30,487 nucleotides of DNA from assembly GCA_003427395.1 (NCBI GenBank), contig BFEA01000160.1, positions 2,023,960-2,054,446 of the forward strand, read 5' to 3'. This document shows, piece after piece, positions 17,985 through 28,079 of this stretch. Below the pieces are notes generated by a model, which did no database searches, had not been told where the DNA came from, and was given only the letters and a program-made list of their open reading frames with translations. The stretch's first letter is position 1, and each line of letters starts with the position of its first letter. A program made the translations under genes and the position numbers. Source of the stretch: Chara braunii (Eukaryota > Streptophyta > Charophyceae > Charales > Characeae).

Positions 17985-19331
17985 ATGGTTGAACCTGGGA
18001 TTGGGGGTGGAAACGACGGCGACAACCACGCGGGGATGGCTGATCATCCCCTGTATTTTGTACCTCCTCCCCCCGATGTTCCCATTTTTTTCGAAGATGA
18101 CACCGACCCTTGCACCTGGCTAGCTGCCTTGAAAGCCCAGGGCTGGTCGGATCAGTTGCTCCGAGAACGAATTCCCGGAAGGTTAGCCGGAACCGCTTTT
18201 GAGTGGTATGGACATAAGCCCTTCACTAATTGGGCAGCCTTCCAGAGGAAATTTCTCGATAGATTTGATCACATCGCACCAGGTCAATGCCTTCGTTTAA
18301 TAAAGGAATACACGCAGCAGCCTCGGGAGACCTTGGCTAGATATGTTGAACGTTTTACGTACTGAGCCGAACGCTCCGGGGTGGACGAGAAAATGGTACG
18401 GACTGATTTCGTCAGAGGATTGTCAGATTCTTGCCTGTAGAAAAAGATCTGCAAGAAATGCAACCCTATAGAACATACCCTGACAGAGCTAATTCAGTAC
18501 GCCATTAAGTATGGAAAGGAAAATTACGATGTGGGCCTGGACTCAGAATCCGACGAAGACGACCCTTCGGGTGTTCGACGCAATAGCTACTCCGCTACGG
18601 CACGAATGTTCGAAGATCGCTTCGGGCTGGGTCCGACAAAAAAAGGCTCGGATCGGAAAGCTTCGTCCTCTGCTCCGACCTCCCGTCGCTCCGGGCAAGC
18701 TCAAGGAGGCCGGGGCGAGGAAGAAGCTTCCATGAAAGAGGTCGCGGCCCAACTAGTTACGGTAGTGACCCCGTTGACGGAGTTTGTTCAAAGTCTGCAG
18801 CGACAACGCATAGTCGCCGCACAACGGCAACAGGTGGTTATGGCCGCTGGGGCCCCTATGACCAGACTGGCCGTGGCCGGGGCTGTCCCGCCCCTGCGCT
18901 GTTATAACTGTAATCATTCAGGCCATCTTGCGAAAGATTGTCCGAAACCTCGAACTCGGAGTGGGCCTGCGGGGCCCACTGGACCTTCCCAAATCCCGCT
19001 GGCTGCTCCCACCGCTGCAGGACAGGGGAGGGTAGCCGCAGTGATGGATACTGGAGCAATGGAGATGGTGACTCCTGCGGCCACCGAGATAGGGCCCGGT
19101 AAATACATGGCTGCGGCGATGTTCGAACCCGGGACCATCGGAGTGATACGTCACGTCCAACGGATTACCGAGGAAAGCGACCTCGGGCCGTGGCGACCAG
19201 GGTTTGAAGACCTTGCGGCGCCTGGTCCTGAATACAAGGATGGCCATATTGACGTATTGGATGCCTTGAAGGCTCTGGACTCGGATCCCCGTCCCTTTTC
19301 CCTATCTGCTAACCATTTCCGAAGCAGCTAA
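17985..19331 (+). pseudogene. gag: Ty3/gypsy gag polyprotein, two in-frame stops
   Basis: Gag forms the retrotransposon particle and packages RNA. The first ATG in frame is 17985 (MVEPGIGGG...). The capsid-like region (about 18100-18360) has the W...F...F pattern of retrotransposon gag (DPCTWLAALKAQGW, FEWYGHKPFTNWAAF, RKFLDRF). Two stops interrupt one continuous frame: TGA 18363-18365 and TAG 18438-18440. The C-terminal part has the zinc knuckle CYNCNHSGHLAKDC (C-x2-C-x4-H-x4-C, about 18901-18942). It ends at TAA 19329-19331, eight bases before the pol frame, which lies in another frame as is common in this family. As written it cannot give full-length Gag without read-through. Confidence 0.85.
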
Positions 19332-19338
19332 CGAAAAG

Positions 19339-20712
19339 TTGATCGAACGATGCTTCAAAAATAGGCGCCGATTCGAGGAAACTCGAAAGGGCAAAAAGCC
19401 GGTCCTACGGGACCTACCCACAAACGAGGAGTCGCAGCCCTCGACCTCAAAGGTGCATGAAGCCGACCGGATAGGAATGATCCAGACCGTAGACTCTGCC
19501 TCGGAAAAACCTGAGGTATTCCTCCGAGCCTATCCTATAACCTGGAAAAGCGTTGAGTGTGACTGCGAGGTCTGGGGAAATCCCTCGGCCCCCATCCTAG
19601 ACTCGGGATCGTCAGCGGTTGCCATTTCTTGGAGATTGACGAAACAACTGGGAAGGGAAGGACAGGTTCAGCCCCTCCGACCGGATGAACTGTATATATC
19701 CGCTACGGAAGACAATATTCATTGTAAAAGGCGAAGAACGAACGTACCTATACGGGTGGGGCGGGTGCATTGTTTGTGAGACGCAATCGTACTGGATGTA
19801 CAGGCGTATGATGTTCTGCTAGGCATTCCGTGGCAGGCGGCGGTCGGAGCGCGAATGCACTTTGACACCTGTAAGGTGGTGCTCACATCGGCCCACCCCA
19901 AACCACAAACGATACCAAAGAGACTGGCGGTGCGCATGCGCACCCAGCCGGCGCCTCGAATCACCACGAAAGCCCGTCAAATCAACATGATCCGACGCCT
20001 GTCTCTAAACGAAAATGAAGCCTCATCGAAAACTGACGAGACTGATGTACCCGACCGATACCCGATCCGAGTTCAGGATCGGTGGCGCCATTCTTGGTGG
20101 CGAGAACCCCTGGAAATAGTCCGGAGCGAGTCTAATTGGTCGCACGCGTTCTCCTCCGTGGTGCAGGGGGAACCCCTTCTGAGGGTGTCCCGAATAGCTG
20201 ACCTTTCGGAACCCCTTGCGTCCTTATATCTCAGGACGGACCCCCTACCTGAAAGATTTACCGAGCTAAGGGGGCTGTGCGATTTGTCTTTTCGACCTCC
20301 ACGGCCCCTATTCACGAATGAAAAAGTCGCGATACTCTTGAAAGAGGGGGTATTGTTTCAACCCCGAACCAGGGAATATCGGTGGGGATCGAGGGAACTG
20401 ACACAGGCCTTTTCGGTAGAACCCTCGGCCAAACCCGAACTGGACAGTGATAGTGACATGGAAAGCGAGCCGATGAGTCCGGCGGACAGTCAACTTATTG
20501 CGACTGTCCTTTCGGCGAAAACCGATAACTCTTTGTTTGGGGCCTCGCCCGAGGCCAGCGCGGCGGTCCCCACGGTTACGACGACGGTCTCTCTCCTGGG
20601 GGAACCGTGGAAGTTAAGTTACCAACCCGTGTTCTGGATGAATACAGACGCCTCCTCCTGGCGGTTATACGGGCCTATCCTGAGGCCGTCAGTATTCAGG
20701 ACCACGACATAG
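19339..20712 (+). pseudogene. pol: Ty3/gypsy aspartic protease and linker
   Basis: The N-terminal part of pol. The protease active site is APILDSGSSAVAIS, with its Asp codon at 19600-19602 (DSG in place of the more usual DTG). The second half, YDVLLGIPW (about 19807-19833), is the conserved flap-to-C-terminal segment. A TGA at 19777-19779 separates the two halves within one frame. A long acidic linker leads toward RT. A frame change near 20600, at a run of five G, is needed to enter the RT frame. It cleaves Gag-Pol in intact relatives and is inactive as written. Confidence 0.8.
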
Positions 20713-22177
20713 GGCTAACCCCTTTGATACAGCACGCGATCGATACCGGGGATCACGCCCCGATACATTGCCGACCGTACCGATATTCCCGTAAGGAAAG
20801 ACAACGGGCGTTGGAAAGGATACGGGAATTCGAGCAGTTAGGGTGGGTCGAACCATCGCTGGGACCGTGGTCTTTTCCCGTGGTCCTCGTGCCAAAACGA
20901 AATGGTTCGGTCCGGGTATGTATCGACTACCAGAAATTGAACACCATCACTACCAAGGATGTGTATCCCTTGCCGCGAATCGACGATTTGCTAGATGCTA
21001 TCGGGGCCGCTCGAGTCTTTTCCAAGTTCGATATCCGACACGGTTTTCACCATGTCGCAGTCTGACCGGAGGACCGACCCAAAACCGCTTTTGTCCTATT
21101 TGAGGGCACGTGGCAATGGGTCCAGTGTCCCATGGGAATTTGTAACGCCCCTGCAACGTTTCAGCGGGCCATGAATATGACCTTCGCTGAGTTCGTTAAC
21201 AAAACTCGACTAACCCAGACCCTGATCAATTTCTGCGTGATTGTGTACATGGACGATATTTTGGTCTTTTCAAAAATACACGAGTACCACGTGGAACACA
21301 TTGAGTGGGTTTTGCATGCACTAAAGGATGCGGGGTTCAAAGTGGCCTTGGAGAAAAGCGAGTTCTTCTTGTCGGAGATCTCATTCTTGGGGTACATCGT
21401 CACGGTCGATGGACTAAAACCGGATCCGAGGAAGGTGGCAGCAGTTCAAGACGCCCCGACGCCGGTTACACTCACCCAGGTTCGGGTTTTTCTAGGGCTG
21501 GCATCCTATTACCGACGCTTCATCAAGGGGTTCGCTGGTATAGCGAAGACCCTCAAGAACCTGCTGAAGAAAGAGGAACAACTGATTTGGACGCCGGAAT
21601 GCGAAGCAGCGTTTCAGGCGTTGAAGGAGGCTCTGACATCTGCTCCTGTGTTGGCGCGTCCCGACCCGACAAGACCGTTCGCACTGCACACCGAGTGGCA
21701 GCCTCAGGCGATATGGGCGGTGCTACTCAGCACGGGGCGGACGGAAGGGAACACGTCATTGAGTATGCGTCAAAGACGCTGAGCCCGGCGCAGGCTAATT
21801 ACGAAGCGTGCAAAGGCGAATGCCTGGCGGTAGTGTGGGGGATCCAGCATTTCCGACCGTATCTTTACGGCCAGAAATTCGTGCTGGTAACGGATCATCA
21901 GCCGTTGCTGTCCCTACGCAACAACACGGACTACATGGGGACGCTGGGCAGGTGGGCGGTGCGTTTGCAAGACTATGACTTTGACATCCGCCACCGTGCC
22001 ACGCGGCAGCAAGGTAACGCCGATGGATTGACGCGCCTCCTGCCGCCCAACAAGTGTCCTGCCAACGAGCGACTCATTCCGTGGAGCCCAGAAGTCGCGG
22101 CGACGAAACCGCACTACGGGGAGCTACACGTGCTGCGCAAGAACGAGCTACACGTGCTGCGCAAGAACGATGCCTGA
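20607..22177 (+). pseudogene. pol: Ty3/gypsy reverse transcriptase and RNase H
   Basis: RT motifs in order: WSFPVVLVPKRNGSVRVCID; motif A VFSKFDIRHGFHHVAV (Asp present); CPMGICNAPATFQRAMN; YMDDILVFS, with the catalytic DD at 21252-21257; and FLGYIV. Then come the connection FLGLASYYRRFIKGF and the RNase H start LHTEWQPQAIWAVL, where relatives have TDWSP, so the catalytic Asp is Glu here. A TGA at 21063-21065 breaks RT. A frameshift near 21730 moves the rest of RNase H (EYASKTLSPAQANYEACKGE, FVLVTDHQPLL, HRATRQQGNADGLTR) into another frame, ending at 22177. A 24-bp tandem duplication (22121-22168) marks the junction with the integrase frame, which overlaps by 8 bp. Confidence 0.9.
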
Positions 22178-23969
22178 GTCCGGAATGGAGGTTTCGCCGG
22201 AGATGGCTTACGCTATCTCTTTGCCCTCATCCAACTCCCTCGCTCTCTCGTCTAGTCCCTACTCGTCCCCGGAAACACATCTAAGTCCCTGTTTCTTCTG
22301 TACCTTGCCTATGGTCCCGGACCAAGAAGGGTCATATCCGGGAGGGCCCAATTTTCTTTTATGGGTACAGTGTAGTCAGTGTCATACGGTCAAATCTCAC
22401 GGACAATGCGTTAGGTACCGAAGTGAAAAGACATGGGTCTGTCCCAACTGTAGAACGGACCAAGTCCCTACCGAGAAGCGGTATCTGGACGCCAGAACAG
22501 CCGACAGATTTGCGCCAAGTGCCCACCGGGCAGAAGTCTGGACGGACCTTCTGTTGCTACAGAGGTTGTCAGGCGACTCGCTGTCAGAACTTACCAAAGC
22601 CGAGCGGCGGAGAGTCACGGAGCGGGCGCAGGACTATCACTGGCAGGGACCGACGTTACAAAAACGAAAGGTCGATGATGACGGAGGGTCTAGCTGGTTG
22701 ATGGTTCCTCACCCTCTCGCTAGGTTCGATTGGACACGAGCTGCTCATGAAGAGGATGCGGTCCATTTCGCGGTCAAGTACATGGGAAAAGCCATCGAAA
22801 AGAATGGATGGTACTGGTCGGGAATTCGGGAAGATGTGAAATACACCGTCCAGAATTGCCCGACCTGCGCGGCGGACAAGGCGCCAGTACAGATGCCTCG
22901 GACGATGGTGCCCACTCGTGTAGAGCGCCCCTTTCAGAGGGTTAGCATCGACACGACGGATATCAACGTTCCGAGAGGTCCCGTCGATCAGGGAGAGCTC
23001 AATGTTCTTTTAGTGGCCGTCGATCATTTTTCGAAATGGATCGAGGCGTACCCTATGACCAGCCGGAATTCGCAGGAGGTAGCCTGGTACGTAAATCGAT
23101 TTTTGTGCATGCATCTAGACGTAGAAGAGGTACACATGGACAATGGGTCGGAATTTCAAGGCGAAGTAGAACGTCACCTGGTCAGGGCAGACGTTAAGAT
23201 TATCTACTTGTCAGAGCATTGGCCCCAAGCCAACGGCCTGGTAGAGAATGCCAACCGACTGATTAAGATCGCCCTTAGACGGAATATCACGGCTGGAGAC
23301 ACCCGGCCCTGGCCTGTCATTGTCGACCACATCTTGGCCATTTATCGGGCTACCCCACACGGTAGTACTAGGGTGTCCCCCTTTCAACTGAGAACCAATA
23401 GTGTCCCTCGGGTGCAGTTATCCCCCTTGGTAGGTACGAAAGTTAGAGCAACATGGGACCAACACAGAGATAAGGCCCGCCACTATATGGGCTTAATGGC
23501 TAGGGCCTATCCCCCGTTAGCGCGCCGGCGACAGCGGGCCGTATATCGGACACATCAACAGCAGATCCGCGACTACGAAAATCGACATGCGTCCGCGGGA
23601 CCACTGCCTCGCTATAAAATAGAGGACTTGGTGCAGGTACGGAAATCCGCGCGCTCCTCCAAAATCCACCCACGCCACACAGGCATTTACGAGGTGACGG
23701 AAGTTGACGTACGAGGCCAGCACTCCGTGAAGCTGGTTCTCAGGCACAACTCGCAGGGCCGCCCGCTGACAAGGCACGCTGCTGCCCTCCGGCCTTTTCG
23801 ACCATCGCTAGATCTCGTGCGGCCACCTGTCCTGCCCGAATCACCTTCTTCGTCCCTCTCTCGTGCTCCTTCGTCCTCGCCTCCTTCTTCCCCTTCTCTC
23901 CGATCAGCATCGTCGGCATCCGCGGAAGACCTTGCCTCGCAGGATGAACCATCGCCAACAGGAGCATGA
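22170..23969 (+). CDS. Integrase with N-terminal PHD finger (Ty3/gypsy)
   Basis: This intact 599-codon frame starts at ATG 22170. Residues 41-94 form a full C4HC3 PHD finger: C41-x2-C44, C68-x2-C71, H77-x2-C80, C91-x2-C94, with the signature WVQCSQC and the Trp two residues before C91. The integrase follows: HHCC zinc site H193, H199, C230, C233, then the catalytic core D261, D324 (HMDNGSEF) and E359 (ANGLVENAN), with 34 residues between the last two. A GPY/F-like C-terminal module (HTGIYEV) and a Ser/Pro-rich tail complete it. Integrase inserts the cDNA. PHD fingers in host proteins read histone H3 tails, so a role in choosing insertion sites is a natural inference. All zinc and catalytic residues are present, unlike the broken gag and RT. 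It may be translated only as part of pol, since the preceding RNase H is in another frame. Confidence 0.9.
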   Translation: MPESGMEVSPEMAYAISLPSSNSLALSSSPYSSPETHLSPCFFCTLPMVPDQEGSYPGGPNFLLWVQCSQCHTVKSHGQCVRYRSEKTWVCPNCRTDQVPTEKRYLDARTADRFAPSAHRAEVWTDLLLLQRLSGDSLSELTKAERRRVTERAQDYHWQGPTLQKRKVDDDGGSSWLMVPHPLARFDWTRAAHEEDAVHFAVKYMGKAIEKNGWYWSGIREDVKYTVQNCPTCAADKAPVQMPRTMVPTRVERPFQRVSIDTTDINVPRGPVDQGELNVLLVAVDHFSKWIEAYPMTSRNSQEVAWYVNRFLCMHLDVEEVHMDNGSEFQGEVERHLVRADVKIIYLSEHWPQANGLVENANRLIKIALRRNITAGDTRPWPVIVDHILAIYRATPHGSTRVSPFQLRTNSVPRVQLSPLVGTKVRATWDQHRDKARHYMGLMARAYPPLARRRQRAVYRTHQQQIRDYENRHASAGPLPRYKIEDLVQVRKSARSSKIHPRHTGIYEVTEVDVRGQHSVKLVLRHNSQGRPLTRHAAALRPFRPSLDLVRPPVLPESPSSSLSRAPSSSPPSSPSLRSASSASAEDLASQDEPSPTGA

Positions 23970-25908
23970 ACTGCTCGAGCACTTCCAGCCGCCAATCTCG
24001 GATGCTCTTCTCCGGAACCGGTTCAACGACGATCCGCAGCTGCGCTTCGACATTCAGCAAGTGAACGTGTCGGCTCCTAGCGTTGCTGACTTGGTGGTGT
24101 ACTCGCTCCTCGCGCAACGGGTAACGTACGCGGGCGTCTATGTGGACATATCGCCCGTGCCTGGTCAGGAATCCACGCGAGTGTTCATCGAGTTCAGAGC
24201 CATCCAGGTGGCTACGAACTTTGTGCACAACGTCGCTACTTTCACCGGGGACTTAACCGTCTTGCCTGGGCATACGATCGGGAGCCGACGTACAGGTTCT
24301 TGCGCGATTACACCCTCCCGGTGGCGGGATCGGTGGCGCGAGTGCAGGCAAGGGGCACTCATCGCTTCACCGCATACGAAGGACTTCTGCGGCGGACTCC
24401 GGAGGGAGCACTTGCATTGGTGCTGCAGCTTCCCGCGCTCCTTCCTCCCGCCGAGCCCCTCAACATCCAAGCTGTCCCTCCCCCTTCTCTCTAAATGCCT
24501 CCCTTCTTCTCTTACACTACCCTCCCTTACCAACTGACACAGCTCCCCTATCCTATGCGCAACTTCCCCGAGTACCTGGTGGAGCTGACGGACGTGGAGC
24601 AGTTGCCACTCGCTGACGAGGACGCGTGGGAGCTGCATCGGGCGCTTTATTCGTCGGTGGTGCTGGGCATGTTTACATTTTTCGTGGAGCACGAAGTTCA
24701 TAACGTCGGCGAGCTCCTCTACGTATACTACGTGATCGCCATGCCGAAGCCGGAGCGGAAGGAGGGAACGGTGGCGCTTTACCCTTTTGGGAGGATCGGA
24801 ACGAATCGCCCAGGGCTCTTACAGCTCATTCACATCGAGTTGTTGTCCATCGCGCAGGTAATCGCCGCAGAAGAAGAAGACTTGCATCTCAGACTGCGGA
24901 CCGCCTCAGCCCCGTGCAGATCGTATAACGCGGCGGTGATACCTGACTACCTGGCGCGTGAGGGGGAGTCCGTGGTGGACTTTGGGCACGAAGATAAGCT
25001 GCTGCGGCCTCCATCATCGTATCCAAAGCCGGCAGCCCTGAAGGCACCGAGAAAGAGAACTGTCCCGAAGCGGCGACGAAGTCCATCGCCGAAAGCTCAA
25101 GCCAGTCGAGTGGGGCCTGTCGAGGAGGTCGTCTAGCCTGCGCCGGTGCGCGAAGTCGATCCGGTTCGCGAGAGAAGAGCCACGCTCATCATTGGGCCCC
25201 GACTGGGGGAGGATTGCCCCGCCGAAGAACCGCGGAGATCCACAGGCCATCGGGAGTCGACACCTCAGCGGCCCCGCCTCCCCGATCTCAATAGCCATGC
25301 AGCTGGGCCATCAGGCGCAGGGGGGGGATTGGGACGAGTTCCATATCCTGCATCCAGACCCCCCTTCCTTGCAGGACCGTTCCGATTTCACCAGCCCACT
25401 CGGGATACCCCAGTCATTGACATTAGCAGTTCCCCCGAGCCGGACAGTCCATCAAATCGACGTGGATCATATGGTGGAACTGGCCACCATCCGGCTTGAG
25501 GCCATTGAGGGGGCGTCGCGTCCTGATCCGGCATGGGAGGCGTTCTTGCAGCCTCCATTCTAGCGGCGAGGTTGGTGGGCACGCTCATCTACGAGACCAG
25601 CGGGCGGCCCAACATTATGTACCATATCCTGGTCTTCGCGGCGGTTAAGCGGGAGCGGAGGCCATACACGGAGACCCATCTGGTGCTGACGGGTCCGAGA
25701 AATCGGTTGCTGCGACGACGAATCATTCGGGCGATCGCCAATCTCGCGCCCCGGGTCCTCTCACATGCGCCGAGGGGTTTTCCTCTACCCCCCCTTTGTC
25801 TAGCACCACTTCAATGAAGTGGAAGTGCCAGCCAACTTGGCCGCGCTTGCGCCGTTTCTCCCTCCTCTTCCCCCCTCTCTCAATCCGGAGATTGATTACT
25901 TCCTATGA
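23944..25908 (+). pseudogene. Accessory coding region downstream of integrase, unrecognised
   Basis: Coding-like sequence of about 650 codons follows integrase and overlaps its last codons (ATG 23944). It runs MNHRQQEHELLEHF... with a frameshift near 24270, TAA 24492-24494, a 213-codon open stretch 24495-25136 ending in a basic tail (KAPRKRTVPKRRRSPSPKA) and TAG 25134-25136. A Pro/Ser-rich segment then shifts frame (about 25400-25560), and the last part (LVGTLIYETSGRPN..., FNEVEVPANLAALAPFL) ends at TGA 25906-25908 after one more shift and a TAG at 25801. No transmembrane helix, zinc motif or known domain is seen, so it is not an obvious env. GC content and third-position bias continue from pol. 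Three segments each carry a hydrophobic helix-strand core and may be distant repeats of one domain. It is probably one or two extra element proteins, now broken. Confidence 0.6.
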
Positions 25909-26095
25909 TCATCTCCACCACCACCACCTCTTTCTTTTTCTTCTTCTTTTCCAAATCTAAAGCTCGCGTGATGATACGCGCTGTATATATTTAAAAAAAA
26001 AAAAACTAATAAATAAAAAATAAATAAAAATAAAATCTTTTTACTTACCGATCGGGCCAGCTGACGATGAAGGGGCCGCCTTATCGAATGTCTAC

Positions 26096-26117
26096 GATGG
26101 GAGGAGGCGATGGAGGA
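26096..26117 (+). other. Candidate polypurine tract
   Basis: GATGGGAGGAGGCGATGGAGGA is purine-rich (GA/GG blocks) and is followed at once by TG, as expected where plus-strand synthesis begins at a 3' LTR. GATCGGRCCAGCTGACGATG occurs on both sides (26049 and 26147). The assignment is tentative, because the left LTR start needed to confirm it is in the gap. Confidence 0.4.
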
Positions 26118-26994
26118 TGCAGGATGCATCCACGTAGATTAGGAAGATGATCGGACCAGCTGACGATGAAGAGGCCGCCCGATCATCCAAGATATGATGA
26201 CATCAACAGTCGGGAGACTGCTAATTTTTCAGAACCCCTTGCGTATCACAGATGTGATAAGCTCAGATCCGTACCGCGCAGCTTCGCGTATCCCTGAGGA
26301 AAAATCCCATGGAAGCCCCGAAGTACGGACACGGACAGAAAGGGGTTTTTCATTCTTTCTGCTTTTGTTTTCTTTTTGAAATGGCTTTTTCATTTTGTTT
26401 GGTTAATAACTCTCGCGCGGGCGGATAGCGGCCGCGGTATGCAAACAAAGAAACGGGGGCGGTTGGGACTTTTTGAATTTTTGCGCGCGCACGCCCAAAC
26501 TCCGATCTCTTCGCGCGTCTCGCATCCCCGTTCTTGCTTTGCATCCTCGCGCCATCTTCCCTTTTTGCTGCGCGCATTTTTCCCATGCTGGACTCTTCGT
26601 CTTCCCCTCCGCCCAACTCAATCCTATCCCCGCGAAGTGATTGGCCGCGTAGTTGGGATGCTCGGATCAATGCGGAGAGCGGGAAACCGTGCGCCACTTG
26701 AACGGACACCCCAATCACTTAGGACCATGCCATCCCGCGGGTCGAACCCTCTAACTCCCCACCTTCCTCCTGTCCTGCTCATCTACAACCTGCTCTGCCC
26801 GCACCTCGCGCTGACAACCCGCCGCCTCCCGCGCTATAAATTCACGCAACCCTCTTCTCGCTTCCTCTTTGATCTCGGCTGCAATGCTGCGCGAGCTATG
26901 CGCGAGAGTCCGCGGCGCCGAACAGGCTTGACGAGCCCAAGGACGGGCGGAGTGACGACGTGGGGTGGACCTACGGTAGTCTCGGGGCGATTCA
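26118..26994 (+). repeat. 3' LTR of the gypsy element, truncated
   Basis: 26746-26990 matches the 5' LTR with about 2.4% difference. The TATA box is at 26835. The left boundary at TG 26118 follows from the candidate purine tract and is uncertain. Identity ends at 26990 (both copies have CA at 26993-26994 or the equivalent). If the 5' LTR truly reaches 17791, about 1.55 kb is missing here. Confidence 0.65.
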
Positions 26995-26996
26995 AA

Positions 26997-27091
26997 GAGG
27001 GTAGTGATTACGGTCCGCCACATTGACGGAGGTTGTGATTACGGTCAGATACATTTAAGGAGGGTCGCGATTACGTTAAGATACATTTAAG
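26997..27091. repeat. 32-bp tandem repeat, three units
   Basis: Units at 26997-27028, 27029-27059 and 27060-27091 share GAGGGTNGYGATTACGGTCA and then GATACATTTAAG. The array begins immediately at the end of the LTR homology. A reverse-complement remnant lies at 3879-3937. Confidence 0.8.
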
Positions 27092-27117
27092 ATTGTTCTA
27101 CCATCTTCACCCCAAAT

Positions 27118-27188
27118 GAATGCCCGGTCATATACGCTGTATGTAGACTAGAAGTTCCGCCTAATAGAGCTCTACTGACCGGGCGTTC
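27118..27188. repeat. Short foldback, arms GAATGCCCGGTCA / TGACCGGGCGTTC
   Basis: Thirteen-base arms with one G-T pair are separated by 45 bp. It is probably a small MITE remnant. The surrounding 27092-27240 has no gene. Confidence 0.6.
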
Positions 27189-27243
27189 TATTCGGTTGAA
27201 GGCCGTATTGTCAGTATGCCCTCAGTCGAATCCCAAAATCCCA

Positions 27244-27318
27244 AAGAATAAATAAAAAAATTAATAAATAAATAAATAATAATAATAATAATAATAATAT
27301 ATATATATATATTTTTTT
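27244..27318. repeat. AT-rich simple repeats (AATA)n, (AAT)n, (AT)n
   Basis: AAATAAAT units run into AATAATAAT and then ATATATAT, followed by T and A runs. It has the appearance of a simple-repeat tract or decayed poly(A). Confidence 0.85.
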
Positions 27319-27625
27319 AAAAAATCCCCCAAAAAAGGGTAAAAGGCTGGTCACACGGATCTACTAAAATCCGCAAATGTACTATTCCAGTGCCCATTTG
27401 TCAGCGGTCTGGGAAGCCGCGCGACAAGGGATTTTGCGGTCACCTCTGGGTTGTGGTCCCATTAGCAGTCAAATAGGAGTGTGGCCGATCCAGTGTGTGA
27501 CACTGAGTGGCAGCGGGCTGACAGGTTCATTACGAATTTCTGGGCTGAGCAAACAGGAGAAGGGCAAAAGAAAAAAAAAAGAAACAGAGACCTCCCACCT
27601 GAAATCACGGCAGAGTGCTTCCCAA

Positions 27626-27651
27626 CCATCAGATCACAAATGATCTGATGG
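27626..27651. repeat. Perfect 11-bp inverted repeat with 4-nt loop
   Basis: CCATCAGATCA-CAAA-TGATCTGATGG is a perfect hairpin, extended by one more A-T pair. No T-run follows and no gene abuts it, so a role as a terminator is unsupported. Confidence 0.75.
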
Positions 27652-27811
27652 TGGTGGTTGCAACAACAGTGAACAAAGTAATTGCCACATTTTCTGGAAT
27701 AAACTCAACTCCTGTCAGCAGTGATCCTGACGCCCTCCATATATATACTCCGTGATTGAAGGAGGGCTCTCCACCCAATGAGATAATTGCACAAGAGCAA
27801 GCAAAATGCTT

Positions 27812-27893
27812 AAAATCTTCAATCCAGTGGGCGTATGGCCGACCCCGTTCTCTTTTGGGGTTGGCCATGCCCCCAACGGATTGAAAAGATTTT
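27812..27893. repeat. 82-nt long hairpin
   Basis: The left arm AAAATCTTCAATCC...TATGGCCGACCCC pairs with the right arm GGGGTTGGCCATGCC...GGATTGAAAAGATTTT over about 36 positions with roughly five mismatches or bulges. The loop is about 9 nt. The size and imperfect pairing resemble either a small MITE or a microRNA-precursor-like foldback. Confidence 0.7.
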
Positions 27894-28079
27894 GGCGGAA
27901 AGCTTCCTTCGCACTGGTGTCGGGCGACCGAACCCCAGTCGGTCACCCAAAATTCGGCAAATGTGCCTCTGGATTAAATGGATAAACGGGAATTTACGGG
28001 GACTTTCGTCTGACTCATCGGAAGAAATTAGGGGTCAGGAAGGGACCCCTAATTTTCGCCACGACAAGTGCCGAGACTA

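Noticed and set aside
23687-24701. Minus-strand frames opposite integrase and the accessory region
   Set aside because: They are antisense shadows without motifs. The plus strand carries the integrase domains.
27626-27651. Transcription terminator hairpin
   Set aside because: No adjoining T-run and no neighbouring gene. Intrinsic terminators do not apply to this kind of genome.
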